From the NCBI GenBank assembly GCA_964653485.1, contig CAZZFF010000016.1:1-64000 (forward strand): a DNA stretch of 64,000 bases, given 5' to 3'. The notes below the pieces were generated by a model, which saw nothing but the letters and a program-made list of their open reading frames with translations, searched no databases and was not told where the DNA came from. Source of the DNA: CAVQND01 sp964653485 (GTDB lineage: Bacteria > Verrucomicrobiota > Verrucomicrobiia > Limisphaerales > UBA8199). The position numbers and the translations under genes were made by a program. Positions 17,673-25,078 of this stretch are shown piece after piece. How positions within the stretch are numbered: position 1 is the first letter of the stretch; every line of letters begins with the position of its first letter.

Positions 17673-18419
17673 TCACAAGAGCCCTCCCAGCCTGCGGAGC
17701 ACGGCCCCGGTGCTGTCAACCCACCAGCCCATCGCGCTCAGCACCCCCACGCGGCCGGTCAGCACCGGAACACCCGCCAGCAAAACCGCCATGTTTCCCA
17801 GGAAGATGATGACCGCCGAAAACAGATATCCGTGCTCGGCCAGGTCGGATTGGCCGTACTTGAGGATATGCGCGGTGAGAGTCACGTGGAAACAATACGC
17901 CGCGCCCAGCAAGAGATGAAACCAGACCGCGTAAGGCCGCCAGTCCCAAATCAAATGCCCGGCCACAAAAACGAGCACGACCAGGATGGCGTAGAGCGGG
18001 CAGAAATAGGGGGCCAGGGAAATCAGGAAATTGCTCTTCGTCACTACCACGTGCCCTCCTTTGCCCGAGGCCTTGAACCCCTTGACCTTCCCTCCCATCA
18101 GCCAGGTGGAGAGGGCGTGTGTCAACTCGTGGCCAAAGACGTAAACCCACATCGGTTTGGGCAAGAGCAGGTAGATGACTCCCCAGCACGCGGCCCCCGC
18201 CAGAAACGCCACCCACATCGTCTCGGCCTTGCCGCTGGCACGCAGAACACGCCACAAAGCCGCCGAGGCCCCCGCGCACGCCGGCAGGAGCAGAATCCCG
18301 ATGAACAGTTTCACCCACTTTGGCACCCCGGTATTATTTCCCAGCCCGCCCGCGCCGCAACCAAAAACGAGCAGGAAAAGAAAGACCTGCCCCGCGAAGA
18401 GGGCGGGCGACCGGAGCAC
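17673..18419 (-). CDS. Multi-pass membrane protein with HELTH zinc-peptidase motif (M50-like)
   Basis: About 248 residues with six or more hydrophobic segments. The motif VFGHELTHALSTWL (His97, Glu98, His101) is an HExxH zinc site at the edge of a membrane helix, as in M50/site-2-protease-like proteins, and KGGHVVVTKSNFLISLAPYF resembles the region after the active site. A clear second-metal-ligand NPDG motif is not visible, so catalysis is uncertain. I chose the GTG at 18419 because AAGAGGA lies 8 bases upstream; the frame is open to 18470. It is divergent from the winged-helix regulator, and its 5' flank overlaps that regulator's promoter and operators. Confidence 0.65.
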   Translation of the reverse strand: MLRSPALFAGQVFLFLLVFGCGAGGLGNNTGVPKWVKLFIGILLLPACAGASAALWRVLRASGKAETMWVAFLAGAACWGVIYLLLPKPMWVYVFGHELTHALSTWLMGGKVKGFKASGKGGHVVVTKSNFLISLAPYFCPLYAILVVLVFVAGHLIWDWRPYAVWFHLLLGAAYCFHVTLTAHILKYGQSDLAEHGYLFSAVIIFLGNMAVLLAGVPVLTGRVGVLSAMGWWVDSTGAVLRRLGGLL

Positions 18420-18432
18420 GCTCGAAATCCTC

Positions 18433-18461
18433 TTGACAAATACGCAAAAAGCGTCTATATA
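18433..18461 (+). promoter_or_regulatory. Consensus sigma-70 promoter of the winged-helix regulator
   Basis: TTGACA (18433-18438), exactly 17 bp, then TATATA (18456-18461). The start codon ATG begins at 18470, only 8 bases after the -10 box, so the transcript is predicted to be leaderless or nearly so; no ribosome-binding site is possible in between. Confidence 0.75.
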
Positions 18462-18476
18462 TACGCGCAATGCGTA
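18441..18476. promoter_or_regulatory. Two tandem palindromic operators, TACGC-N5-GCGT
   Basis: Site 1 is TACGC aaaaa GCGTC (18441-18455), between the -35 and -10 boxes. Site 2 is TACGC gcaat GCGTA (18462-18476), covering the predicted transcription start and the ATG. Their centres (18448 and 18469) are 21 bp apart, two DNA turns, so two dimers would bind the same face. Most likely this is autoregulation by the adjacent winged-helix protein. Confidence 0.65.
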
Positions 18477-18754
18477 ATTCCACCATCACCGACGCCCTCT
18501 TCCCACGGGTCCGCAAACGGTTGCTGGCCGCCCTGTTGTTAAATCCGCGGAGGCATTGTTACGCGTCCGAATTGGCGAGACTTTTGGCCGTTCCACCATC
18601 CACCTTGCAGAGAGACCTCGCGAGACTGACCGCGGCGGGCATTTTCAAAATGTCGCGCAGCGGAAATCGAACCTATTTTCAGGCGGATCAATCCTGCCCC
18701 ATATTCTCGGAACTTCGATCACTCTTGCTCAAAAGCGACCTGGAAATCAGATGA
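18470..18754 (+). CDS. Small winged-helix transcriptional regulator
   Basis: 94 residues, almost entirely one winged helix-turn-helix of the ArsR/MarR-like fold: FPRVRKRLLAALLLNP, CYASELARLLAVPPSTLQRDLARL (recognition helix), then GIFKMSRSGNRTYFQAD (wing). No metal-binding cysteine motif of ArsR type is present. The ATG is 8 bases from the -10 box, suggesting leaderless translation. The stop TGA overlaps the ATG of the decarboxylase (ATGA), so regulator and enzyme are translated together. It probably represses its own operon through the TACGC-N5-GCGT sites; the effector is unknown. Confidence 0.8.
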   Translation: MRNSTITDALFPRVRKRLLAALLLNPRRHCYASELARLLAVPPSTLQRDLARLTAAGIFKMSRSGNRTYFQADQSCPIFSELRSLLLKSDLEIR

Positions 18755-20439
18755 AAACCTCGCCCTCAATCGGCCAATATCTCATCGAGCGGCTCTATGC
18801 GCATGGAGTGCGGCATGTCTTCGGCGTGCCCGGCGATTACGTGCTGGGGTTTTACGACCAGCTCTCGAAGAGCAAGCTGCGCATTATCAACACATGCGAT
18901 GAACAGGGCGCCGGGTTTGCGGCGGATGCGTACGCCCGGGTGCGCGGGCTGGGGGCGGTTTGCGTCACCTACTGCGTTGGGGGCCTCAAATTGGCCAACA
19001 CCACTGCCGAGGCCTTTGCGGAAAAGTCTCCCGTTGTGGTCATCAGCGGGGCGCCGGGCATAAAAGAGCGCCGGAAAAACCCGCTCCTGCACCACAAAGT
19101 CCGGGAGTTCGACACCCAAAAGAAAGTTTTCGAGGAACTCACCGTGGCGGCCACCGTGCTGAGCGAGCCGCAGACCGCCTTTCAGGAAATTGATCGGGTG
19201 CTGCACGCGGCGTTGCGCTTCAAGCAACCGGTCTATGTCGAGCTGCCGCGGGACCTCGTGGACATGCCGGGCATCCCCCACCACCGGACACTGGAAATCC
19301 ACGAGCGGAGCAACCCGCACAGCCTGCGCGCCGCGCTGGCCGAAGCTGCCGAGAAGATCGAGGGCGCCCGCCAACCGGTCATCCTGGCCGACGTCGAAGT
19401 CCACCGTTTTGGCCTGCAGGAACGGGTGCTCAGCCTCGTGGAGAAGACCGGTATCCCGGTGGCGGCAACCATGCTCGGTAAATCGGCCATCGGCGAGCAA
19501 CACCCGCTTTACCTCGGGGTCTATGAAGGGGCAATGGGGCGCGACGATGTCCGCCGCTACGTCGAGTCCAGCGATTGCGTCATCTTTCTCGGGGCGTTCA
19601 TGACGGACATCAATCTCGGGGTCTATACCGCCCGCCTCGACCCGCTCCGCTCCATCTACGCCAACAGCGAAAAGCTCTCGATTGGCTATCACACGTATCC
19701 CGAGGTCCGTTTCAAGGATTTCCTGGCCGGGCTGCTCCGGTTGGGCCTGCGCCGCCGGCCGCCGCGCAAAATACCGCATCCGACGCCGATTCGGCCCTTC
19801 GTCCCCACGGGCGGCACGCTCACGGTCAAGCGGCTCTTCGAGAGATTGAACGCCTTCCTCTCGGCCAACACCGTGGTCGTGGCCGACGTGGGCGACGCCT
19901 TGTTCGGCGCGGCGGACCTGTTCATCCGGGAGCGGACGGAGTTCATCAGCCCGGCCTATTACACTTCGATGGGATTCGCGGTGCCCGCCAGCGTCGGCGT
20001 TCAACTGGCCAACCCGAAGCTCCGCCCTTTGGTCCTGGTGGGCGACGGCGCGTTTCAGATGACAGGCATGGAACTGGCCACCGTGGCGCGCAACGGTTTG
20101 AACCCGGTGGTCGTCGTGCTCAATAACCGCGGCTACGGCACCGAGCGCCAGATGCAGGACGGCCCTTACAACGACCTCTGGCCCTTGGACTACAGCCGCC
20201 TGCCCGAAGTCCTCGGCGCCGGCCGCGGGTTCATCGTCCGCACCGAGATGGACCTGGATGCGGCGCTCGACCAAGCCCAGGGCTGGACCGAGAGCTTCTG
20301 CCTGCTGGACGTTCATCTTGCCCCTCTCGACCACTCGCCCGCCCTCGACCGCCTGGCAGAACGGCTGGCCAAGAGCTTGGGAGGCAGGGCTGCCGTGGGA
20401 CCAGGGCGGCAGGCGGACGCCAGGCGCCGGCAGCCCTGA
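18751..20439 (+). CDS. Thiamine-diphosphate-dependent 2-oxo acid decarboxylase (pyruvate/indolepyruvate decarboxylase type)
   Basis: 562 residues with the three-domain layout of the POX/PDC family. Glu51 (NTCDEQGAGFAADAYAR) is the cofactor-activating glutamate. His114-His115 (NPLLHHKVREFD) match the HH pair of pyruvate and indolepyruvate decarboxylases. The ThDP/Mg site is VGDGAFQMTG...LNNRGYGTE. These features favour non-oxidative decarboxylation of pyruvate, phenylpyruvate or indolepyruvate to an aldehyde over acetolactate synthase. The ATG at 18751 is set by the 4-bp overlap with the regulator gene. A heptamer repeat tract lies directly after the stop. The natural substrate cannot be told from sequence. 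Confidence 0.87.
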   Translation: MKTSPSIGQYLIERLYAHGVRHVFGVPGDYVLGFYDQLSKSKLRIINTCDEQGAGFAADAYARVRGLGAVCVTYCVGGLKLANTTAEAFAEKSPVVVISGAPGIKERRKNPLLHHKVREFDTQKKVFEELTVAATVLSEPQTAFQEIDRVLHAALRFKQPVYVELPRDLVDMPGIPHHRTLEIHERSNPHSLRAALAEAAEKIEGARQPVILADVEVHRFGLQERVLSLVEKTGIPVAATMLGKSAIGEQHPLYLGVYEGAMGRDDVRRYVESSDCVIFLGAFMTDINLGVYTARLDPLRSIYANSEKLSIGYHTYPEVRFKDFLAGLLRLGLRRRPPRKIPHPTPIRPFVPTGGTLTVKRLFERLNAFLSANTVVVADVGDALFGAADLFIRERTEFISPAYYTSMGFAVPASVGVQLANPKLRPLVLVGDGAFQMTGMELATVARNGLNPVVVVLNNRGYGTERQMQDGPYNDLWPLDYSRLPEVLGAGRGFIVRTEMDLDAALDQAQGWTESFCLLDVHLAPLDHSPALDRLAERLAKSLGGRAAVGPGRQADARRRQP

Positions 20440-20573
20440 AATCCGAAATCCGAAATCCGAAACCTCAAATCCGAAATCCGAAACCTCAAATCCGAAACCT
20501 CAAATCTCAAATTGGAAATCCTAAGTCCGAAGTCTGAAATCTGAAATCTGAAATCCTAAGTCCGGCACGGTCT
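20440..20573. repeat. Heptamer simple repeat (AAATCCG family), intergenic copy
   Basis: A tract of near-perfect AAATCCG heptamers mixed with AAACCTC and AAATCTG variants follows the decarboxylase gene. The same family recurs at 50457-50502, 52199-52265, 52385-52442 (inverted) and inside argJ at 62752-62781. No gene is supported in 20440-20607. Confidence 0.85.
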
Positions 20574-20607
20574 TGACATCGCTGCATCGGGAGCCGCAAG
20601 GTGGGTC

Positions 20608-21852
20608 ATGCCAGCACCATGCTGTTCGTCCGGGGCTGAGGGCCGAGAGCCGTGCCAAGCGGGCGCGGCGCCTTCGGGCGGAGTTGGGCCTGGCGGGCCG
20701 ATCGAGTACTTCGGCAGCATGATTGACCGCTGCTACGATTTTGCCGAGGCAGCCAGGGGACAGGGCCGGCCAATTGTCGGCATCCTGTGCGAGTTCACCC
20801 CTCGCGAGCTTATCCTGGCCGCGGGGGGCGTGCCCGTCTGCCTGTGCGGCGGGTCGGCGGCGACCATCCCCGCCGCCGAACAGTATCTGCCCGCCAATCT
20901 CTGCCCCCTCATCAAATCCACCTTCGGCTACTTCGTTAAAGGCTCCAATCCCTTCCTGAATTGGGCCAGCCTGGTCGTGGCCGAGACAACCTGCGACGGC
21001 AAAAAGAAGATGTTCGAGCTGCTCGCCCGCGACAAGCCGATGTATGTCCTGGAGTTGCCCCAAAAGGCCGACGACCCCGACGGGCTGGAACACTGGACCG
21101 CAGAAGTCCGGAAGCTCAAGGCCCACCTCGAGGAACGGTTCAAGGTGAACATCACCGATGCCAAACTGCGCGCTGCCATCGAGGTCATGAATCGCGAGCG
21201 CCGCTGCCGCAGAGAATTGGCCGCCCTGATGGCCGCCGACCCGCCGCCCCTGAGCGGGCGGCAACTGCTCGAATTCAAAAGCATCATCTCCGGCATCGAA
21301 GCCGACCTCGAGCATTACGCCGCCGCCCTGGCCTGGTTCGGCGATGCCGGCCGGGCCGGAGCCGCGCGGCCCGGCGGCGCGACCCCGCCGCGCAAGGTCC
21401 GCGTCCTGCTCACCGGCGTGCCGGTGGTCCACGGCGCGGAACGCGTAGTGGAGCTGATCGAGAGCTGCGGCGCCGTCGTTGTGTGCCAGGAGAATTGCAC
21501 CGGGCTCAAGCCGATCCTCGAAGACGTGGACACGCATGACCCGGACCCGATTTCGGCAATCGCCAGGAAGTACTACCACCTGCCCTGCTCAGTCATGATG
21601 GGCAACGACCGGCGCCTCGAAATGCTCCGTTCGCTCGCCGCCCGGTTCCGGCCCCATTGCGTCATCGAGTTGGTCTGGCAAGCCTGTTTGACCTATGACA
21701 TCGAGTCGTTCCGGGTGCGCCGCATGGTCGAGGAGGACCTGCGGCTGCCTTATCTTAAACTCACCACGGATTATTCGCCCTCGGATTCAGCCCGCCTTTG
21801 CGCCCGCATCTCCGCCCTCGTTGAAACCGCCGCCTCGATCTCCGCCTCGTAG
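20608..21852 (+). CDS. 2-hydroxyacyl-CoA dehydratase-family / double-cubane-cluster reductase
   Basis: About 414 residues of the HgdB/BzdQ/double-cubane family of iron-sulfur reductases. Conserved stretches include VGILCEFTPRELILAAGG, PVCLCGGS, LPANLCPLIKSTFGY, VAETTCDGKKKMFE, CQENCTGLKP and WQACLTYDIE; the scattered cysteines are the expected cluster ligands. Enzymes of this group are oxygen-sensitive and need an ATP-dependent activator of the HgdC type, which is not adjacent. The stand-alone single-chain form fits the double-cubane-cluster proteins that reduce small molecules rather than a two-subunit dehydratase. The start is uncertain (20608 or 20719). The end overlaps the convergent epimerase gene by 82 bp. 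Confidence 0.8.
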   Translation: MPAPCCSSGAEGREPCQAGAAPSGGVGPGGPIEYFGSMIDRCYDFAEAARGQGRPIVGILCEFTPRELILAAGGVPVCLCGGSAATIPAAEQYLPANLCPLIKSTFGYFVKGSNPFLNWASLVVAETTCDGKKKMFELLARDKPMYVLELPQKADDPDGLEHWTAEVRKLKAHLEERFKVNITDAKLRAAIEVMNRERRCRRELAALMAADPPPLSGRQLLEFKSIISGIEADLEHYAAALAWFGDAGRAGAARPGGATPPRKVRVLLTGVPVVHGAERVVELIESCGAVVVCQENCTGLKPILEDVDTHDPDPISAIARKYYHLPCSVMMGNDRRLEMLRSLAARFRPHCVIELVWQACLTYDIESFRVRRMVEEDLRLPYLKLTTDYSPSDSARLCARISALVETAASISAS

Positions 21853-22697
21853 CCTTGGCGGAAGGTCGGGTATCTCAATGTGTAGCCCAACTCGTCCTTG
21901 AGCTTGCGGTTCGAGACCCTCTTGTTGGTCAGCCCGCGCTTGGCCGATGTGCCGGGGCCCTCGGACGCCGCCGGCGGCAATGCGCCGCTCAGTGCCGTCG
22001 CAAGCCATTGATAGCAGCCAAGCTGGGTCACCGGCTCGTCGTCCACGGCATTATATATTTCGCCGGGCCGGCCTTTCTGCAGGGCCGCGATGACGGCCCC
22101 CACCACATCGTCCCGGTGGATCATGTTCAGGATGCGCCCGCCGCCGCTCTCAATTCGGGCCTCGCCGCTCAAATACTGTTTGAGCCAGTAGCCCCGGCCC
22201 GGACCGTAAATGCCCGCCAGACGCATGATGACCGCGGGAAACCCCCGTTGCCGCTCCGCCTCGATCAGGAGCCTCTCAGCCTCCACGAGCACCCGCGCCG
22301 TTTCCACAAGCGGCTCTGTGGGCGCCAATTCGTCCACCACCGAGCCGTCGTTCTGGCCATAGACGGCGGTGCTGCTGGTATAAACGAATTTCCTCGGCGG
22401 CCGGGCGGCCAGCCATTCCAGCAGGTTGCGCATGCCTTGGACATAAACCGCGCGATACCCCTCCGGGCCGCCGCCGGACGAGGAAACGCAGTTGACGACC
22501 CAATCGTACCCCGCGGGCAATCGGGCCAGGTCCTCCGGTTTGGCAATGTCCCCGGCCAGAGGCACAAGCCCCGCGCAGCCCCGCACAGCCCCGCTCCAGG
22601 CGGCGCGCCTCAGGGCGAAGACCTCATTTCCCATCGCCGCCAGGGCCGCCCCAAGAGGCAGCCCCACGTAGCCGCAGCCGATAATCAACACGCGCAT
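21771..22697 (-). CDS. NAD(P)-dependent epimerase/dehydratase family protein (extended SDR)
   Basis: 308 residues. A Rossmann start MRVLIIGCGYVGLPLG (GxGxxG type), then YTSSTAVYGQNDG, MRLAGIYGPGR and IHRDDVVGAVIAAL, all standard for the extended short-chain dehydrogenase family acting on nucleotide sugars or similar. The usual YxxxK catalytic pair is not evident after TSST.VYG, so it is of the atypical YeeZ-like kind and substrate cannot be predicted. The last 82 bp overlap the convergent reductase gene. The 124-bp gap upstream to the PEP-CTERM gene shows nothing notable. Confidence 0.85.
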   Translation of the reverse strand: MRVLIIGCGYVGLPLGAALAAMGNEVFALRRAAWSGAVRGCAGLVPLAGDIAKPEDLARLPAGYDWVVNCVSSSGGGPEGYRAVYVQGMRNLLEWLAARPPRKFVYTSSTAVYGQNDGSVVDELAPTEPLVETARVLVEAERLLIEAERQRGFPAVIMRLAGIYGPGRGYWLKQYLSGEARIESGGGRILNMIHRDDVVGAVIAALQKGRPGEIYNAVDDEPVTQLGCYQWLATALSGALPPAASEGPGTSAKRGLTNKRVSNRKLKDELGYTLRYPTFRQGYEAEIEAAVSTRAEMRAQRRAESEGE

Positions 22698-22821
22698 AAG
22701 CCAAGGTCAGGCGCGGATAGTATCCATCGATAGCGGGGTCTATTTGGAGAACAATCAGACCGGCGCCGGCGGTTGGGCATTCCCTCGAGCATCCTGAAAC
22801 CCGTGACATCAAATCCTAAGC

Positions 22822-23490
22822 TTACGATCGGGCTTCGGGGAACCACGCTTTGGCGCGGCGCGGTTTCCGGAAGATCAGGAGAAGAGTGACGCCCAGACCG
22901 GACAGCGCGAAAGTGCCCGGCTCGGGAACAAGGCTCGTCATGACCAGGTCGCCCACGCTGTTCCAGCCGGTGATGCTGGCGGGGATGCGGGGCGGGTTAA
23001 AGAAATAGTCAGTGGTGGGGTTCAGGAAGGCAACCACGCCGGCGCAGGGATTTACATAAGCACCATTGAGCATCTCGGTCCAACTTCGAGCGGAATTATT
23101 CCAGGCCGCGAGCGCAAGGACCACCGTGCTGCCCGCGGGGGTGACATCCGGCATGTTCACCTGGCCTAAAATCAGCGCGCCGGAATTCGCCGGCATGGTC
23201 TTATCGACGAACGTCGTCTGTAAGTCGAACCCGTCCTTCACCATAGTATTGTATGCTTCCAGGCCCGAAGACGGAGCGGGCGGCAGATTGATGCCCGCCG
23301 GGACGGAGGATGCGCCGCTGAGTTCCCACACTTCCAAGCCGTAGGTGCCGCCGTAGTAATTGCCAGGGGTATTAATGGCGACGCCAAAGTTGAAGGCGCC
23401 GCCGGAGTTGTCCAAGTTTATCGAGCCTTGGCCGAGAACGGCCTGTGCGACGCCGAGAATAGCAATGCCCGTCAGTACCAGCCTTTTCAT
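22822..23490 (-). CDS. PEP-CTERM sorting-domain protein
   Basis: 222 residues. Signal peptide MKRLVLTGIAILGVAQAVLGQ, a beta-rich secreted body, and a C-terminal sorting signal consisting of VPEPGTFALSG, a hydrophobic helix (LGVTLLLIF) and a basic tail RKPRRAK. Such tails are cut by an exosortase, usually in bacteria that make extracellular polysaccharide; no exosortase gene is in this window. I chose the ATG at 23490 because the signal peptide starts there, although the frame is open upstream. The body resembles other verrucomicrobial PEP-CTERM proteins (GSINLDNSGGAFNFGV) of unknown function. Confidence 0.88.
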   Translation of the reverse strand: MKRLVLTGIAILGVAQAVLGQGSINLDNSGGAFNFGVAINTPGNYYGGTYGLEVWELSGASSVPAGINLPPAPSSGLEAYNTMVKDGFDLQTTFVDKTMPANSGALILGQVNMPDVTPAGSTVVLALAAWNNSARSWTEMLNGAYVNPCAGVVAFLNPTTDYFFNPPRIPASITGWNSVGDLVMTSLVPEPGTFALSGLGVTLLLIFRKPRRAKAWFPEARS

Positions 23491-23607
23491 CCCAAGACCA
23501 AGGATACGCCCTTGCCAGGGACGTGCAAGCACGAAAGCGCGGCACGAAATCCTGGTCGCGAAACAGAATAGTAACCGCCAGTGGACCTTTCCCGAGAGGC
23601 ATTGCCC

Positions 23608-24885
23608 CTAAGTGGTCAGCTTCCACGGGCTGCGCATCGGCCGGGAGAGCATGGCGTTGGCGGAGTCGTCGTTCTCGAACCGCTCGGCCTTGGGGTCCCA
23701 TTTGAGTTTGCGGCCGAGCCGGATGGCGATATTGGCCAGGTGGCAGACGGTGGAAACCCGGTGGCCGATGTCCACGGGGAAATAAGGGTCCTTCCGGCTC
23801 TTGACGCATTTGAGGAAGTCATCGTGCTCGCCTTCGATGTTGGTGTAAAGGTGCAGGTCGTTCGGGCCGATGGGCGAGTTGAGGATTTCGGGGGAGCTGG
23901 CCTCCACCTTGGCGCGCCAGCCGTTGTTGCCGACCCATCCGTCGGTGCCGATGAACTTGATGCTGGGGTTGCCCGGGGTGCAGGTCATGACGACGCCGTT
24001 GGCGTAGCGGTAGGTGACATTGTAGTCCTTCACGGTGTTGAAGAGCCCGCCTTCCCAGAAGTTGCCGGTGGCCTCGATCTCGACCGGACCGGTTCGTTCC
24101 GTGTCGTTTGCCCATTGGGCGGTGTCGAACAAGTGGGCGCCCCAATCGCAGATGATCCCGCCCGAATAATCCGAAATCCAACGGAAGTTGAAGTGGACGC
24201 GGTCCTTGGTATAGGGGGCTTCCGGCGCCGGGCCGAGCCACATCTCATAATCCAGCTCGGGTGGGACGGGCTGGGGAGTCGGATCACCCGGGAAGGTGGG
24301 CTGCTTGGGGAGAATGACCTCGATCTTCTGGAGCTTGCCAATCCGCCCATTGCGCACCAGTTCGGCTATCCGATGGTACTCCGGCACGGCGCGATCCTCG
24401 GTGCTCGTCTGGAAGACCTTGCCAAGCTTGCGCATCGTATCGATGAGAATCCTGCCTTCGCCGATGGTGAGCGTCGGCTTTTCACATTGGACATCCTTGC
24501 CCGCGCGGGCGGCCATGACGCTGATCAGCGTGTGCCAATGGTCCGGCGTCGAAATCATCACGGCATCAACGTCTTTGCGCGCCAGCACCTCGCGAAAGTC
24601 CTTTGTCGTGGCGCAGTCCTCGTTGTCGTATTTCGTGTCGGTCATCATCTTAGCCCGGTGCATCCGGGCGCCGTCCACGTCGCACACGACGATGACCCTG
24701 GCCGCCTTGAGTTCGAGGTATCTTTGCAGGTTCCAGGTAATCCCGTGGTCCCCGGTGCCGATGAAGCCGATGGTAATCTGCTTGCTCGGGGCCTCGGCCC
24801 CCAGGACCGATGCCGGGACGATATAGGGCAGCGCCAAACCGGCCGCAGCCGTCCGCACAAATTGCCGCCTGCTGAGCTTCTTCAT
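23608..24885 (-). CDS. Tat-exported Gfo/Idh/MocA-family oxidoreductase
   Basis: 425 residues. A twin-arginine signal (MKKLSRRQFVRTAAAGLALPY) is followed by the Rossmann motif TIGFIGTGDHG and the family signature QCEKPTLTIGEG (EKP, whose Lys is catalytic in Gfo/Idh enzymes). The C-terminal region is the alpha/beta substrate domain (WISDYSGGIICDWGAHLFD). Export by Tat implies that it folds with NAD(P) before crossing. Such enzymes are abundant in Planctomycetes and Verrucomicrobia and often work on sugars or polyol glycosides. It is divergent from the permease gene, with 193 bp between the starts. Confidence 0.92.
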   Translation of the reverse strand: MKKLSRRQFVRTAAAGLALPYIVPASVLGAEAPSKQITIGFIGTGDHGITWNLQRYLELKAARVIVVCDVDGARMHRAKMMTDTKYDNEDCATTKDFREVLARKDVDAVMISTPDHWHTLISVMAARAGKDVQCEKPTLTIGEGRILIDTMRKLGKVFQTSTEDRAVPEYHRIAELVRNGRIGKLQKIEVILPKQPTFPGDPTPQPVPPELDYEMWLGPAPEAPYTKDRVHFNFRWISDYSGGIICDWGAHLFDTAQWANDTERTGPVEIEATGNFWEGGLFNTVKDYNVTYRYANGVVMTCTPGNPSIKFIGTDGWVGNNGWRAKVEASSPEILNSPIGPNDLHLYTNIEGEHDDFLKCVKSRKDPYFPVDIGHRVSTVCHLANIAIRLGRKLKWDPKAERFENDDSANAMLSRPMRSPWKLTT

Positions 24886-25006
24886 GAATTGGTTGGGTGA
24901 TAATTGGTTCGCCGATCGAGTTTAGTGCGGCCCGACCTTAATCTGGCAACTACGAAATGGCGACACGTTTTTTCCAGCCGCGGCTTCTTCAACAAGAACT
25001 TTGCGG

Positions 25007-25037
25007 TTGACAGAGCCGCGGCATTCAAGGGTATGCT
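25007..25037 (+). promoter_or_regulatory. Possible promoter of the NCS1 permease gene
   Basis: TTGACA (25007-25012) and TATGCT (25032-25037) with a 19-bp spacer, 41 bp before the ATG. The -35 box is perfect, but the spacing is long and the -10 box weak. Confidence 0.35.
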
Positions 25038-25078
25038 CCGTCAATGCTTGGCCATTGTTTCAACTGAAATCTATCCCT

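Noticed and set aside
22822..23490. An exosortase gene expected near the PEP-CTERM protein
   Set aside because: No multi-pass protein with the exosortase Cys/Arg/His motifs is present in the window.
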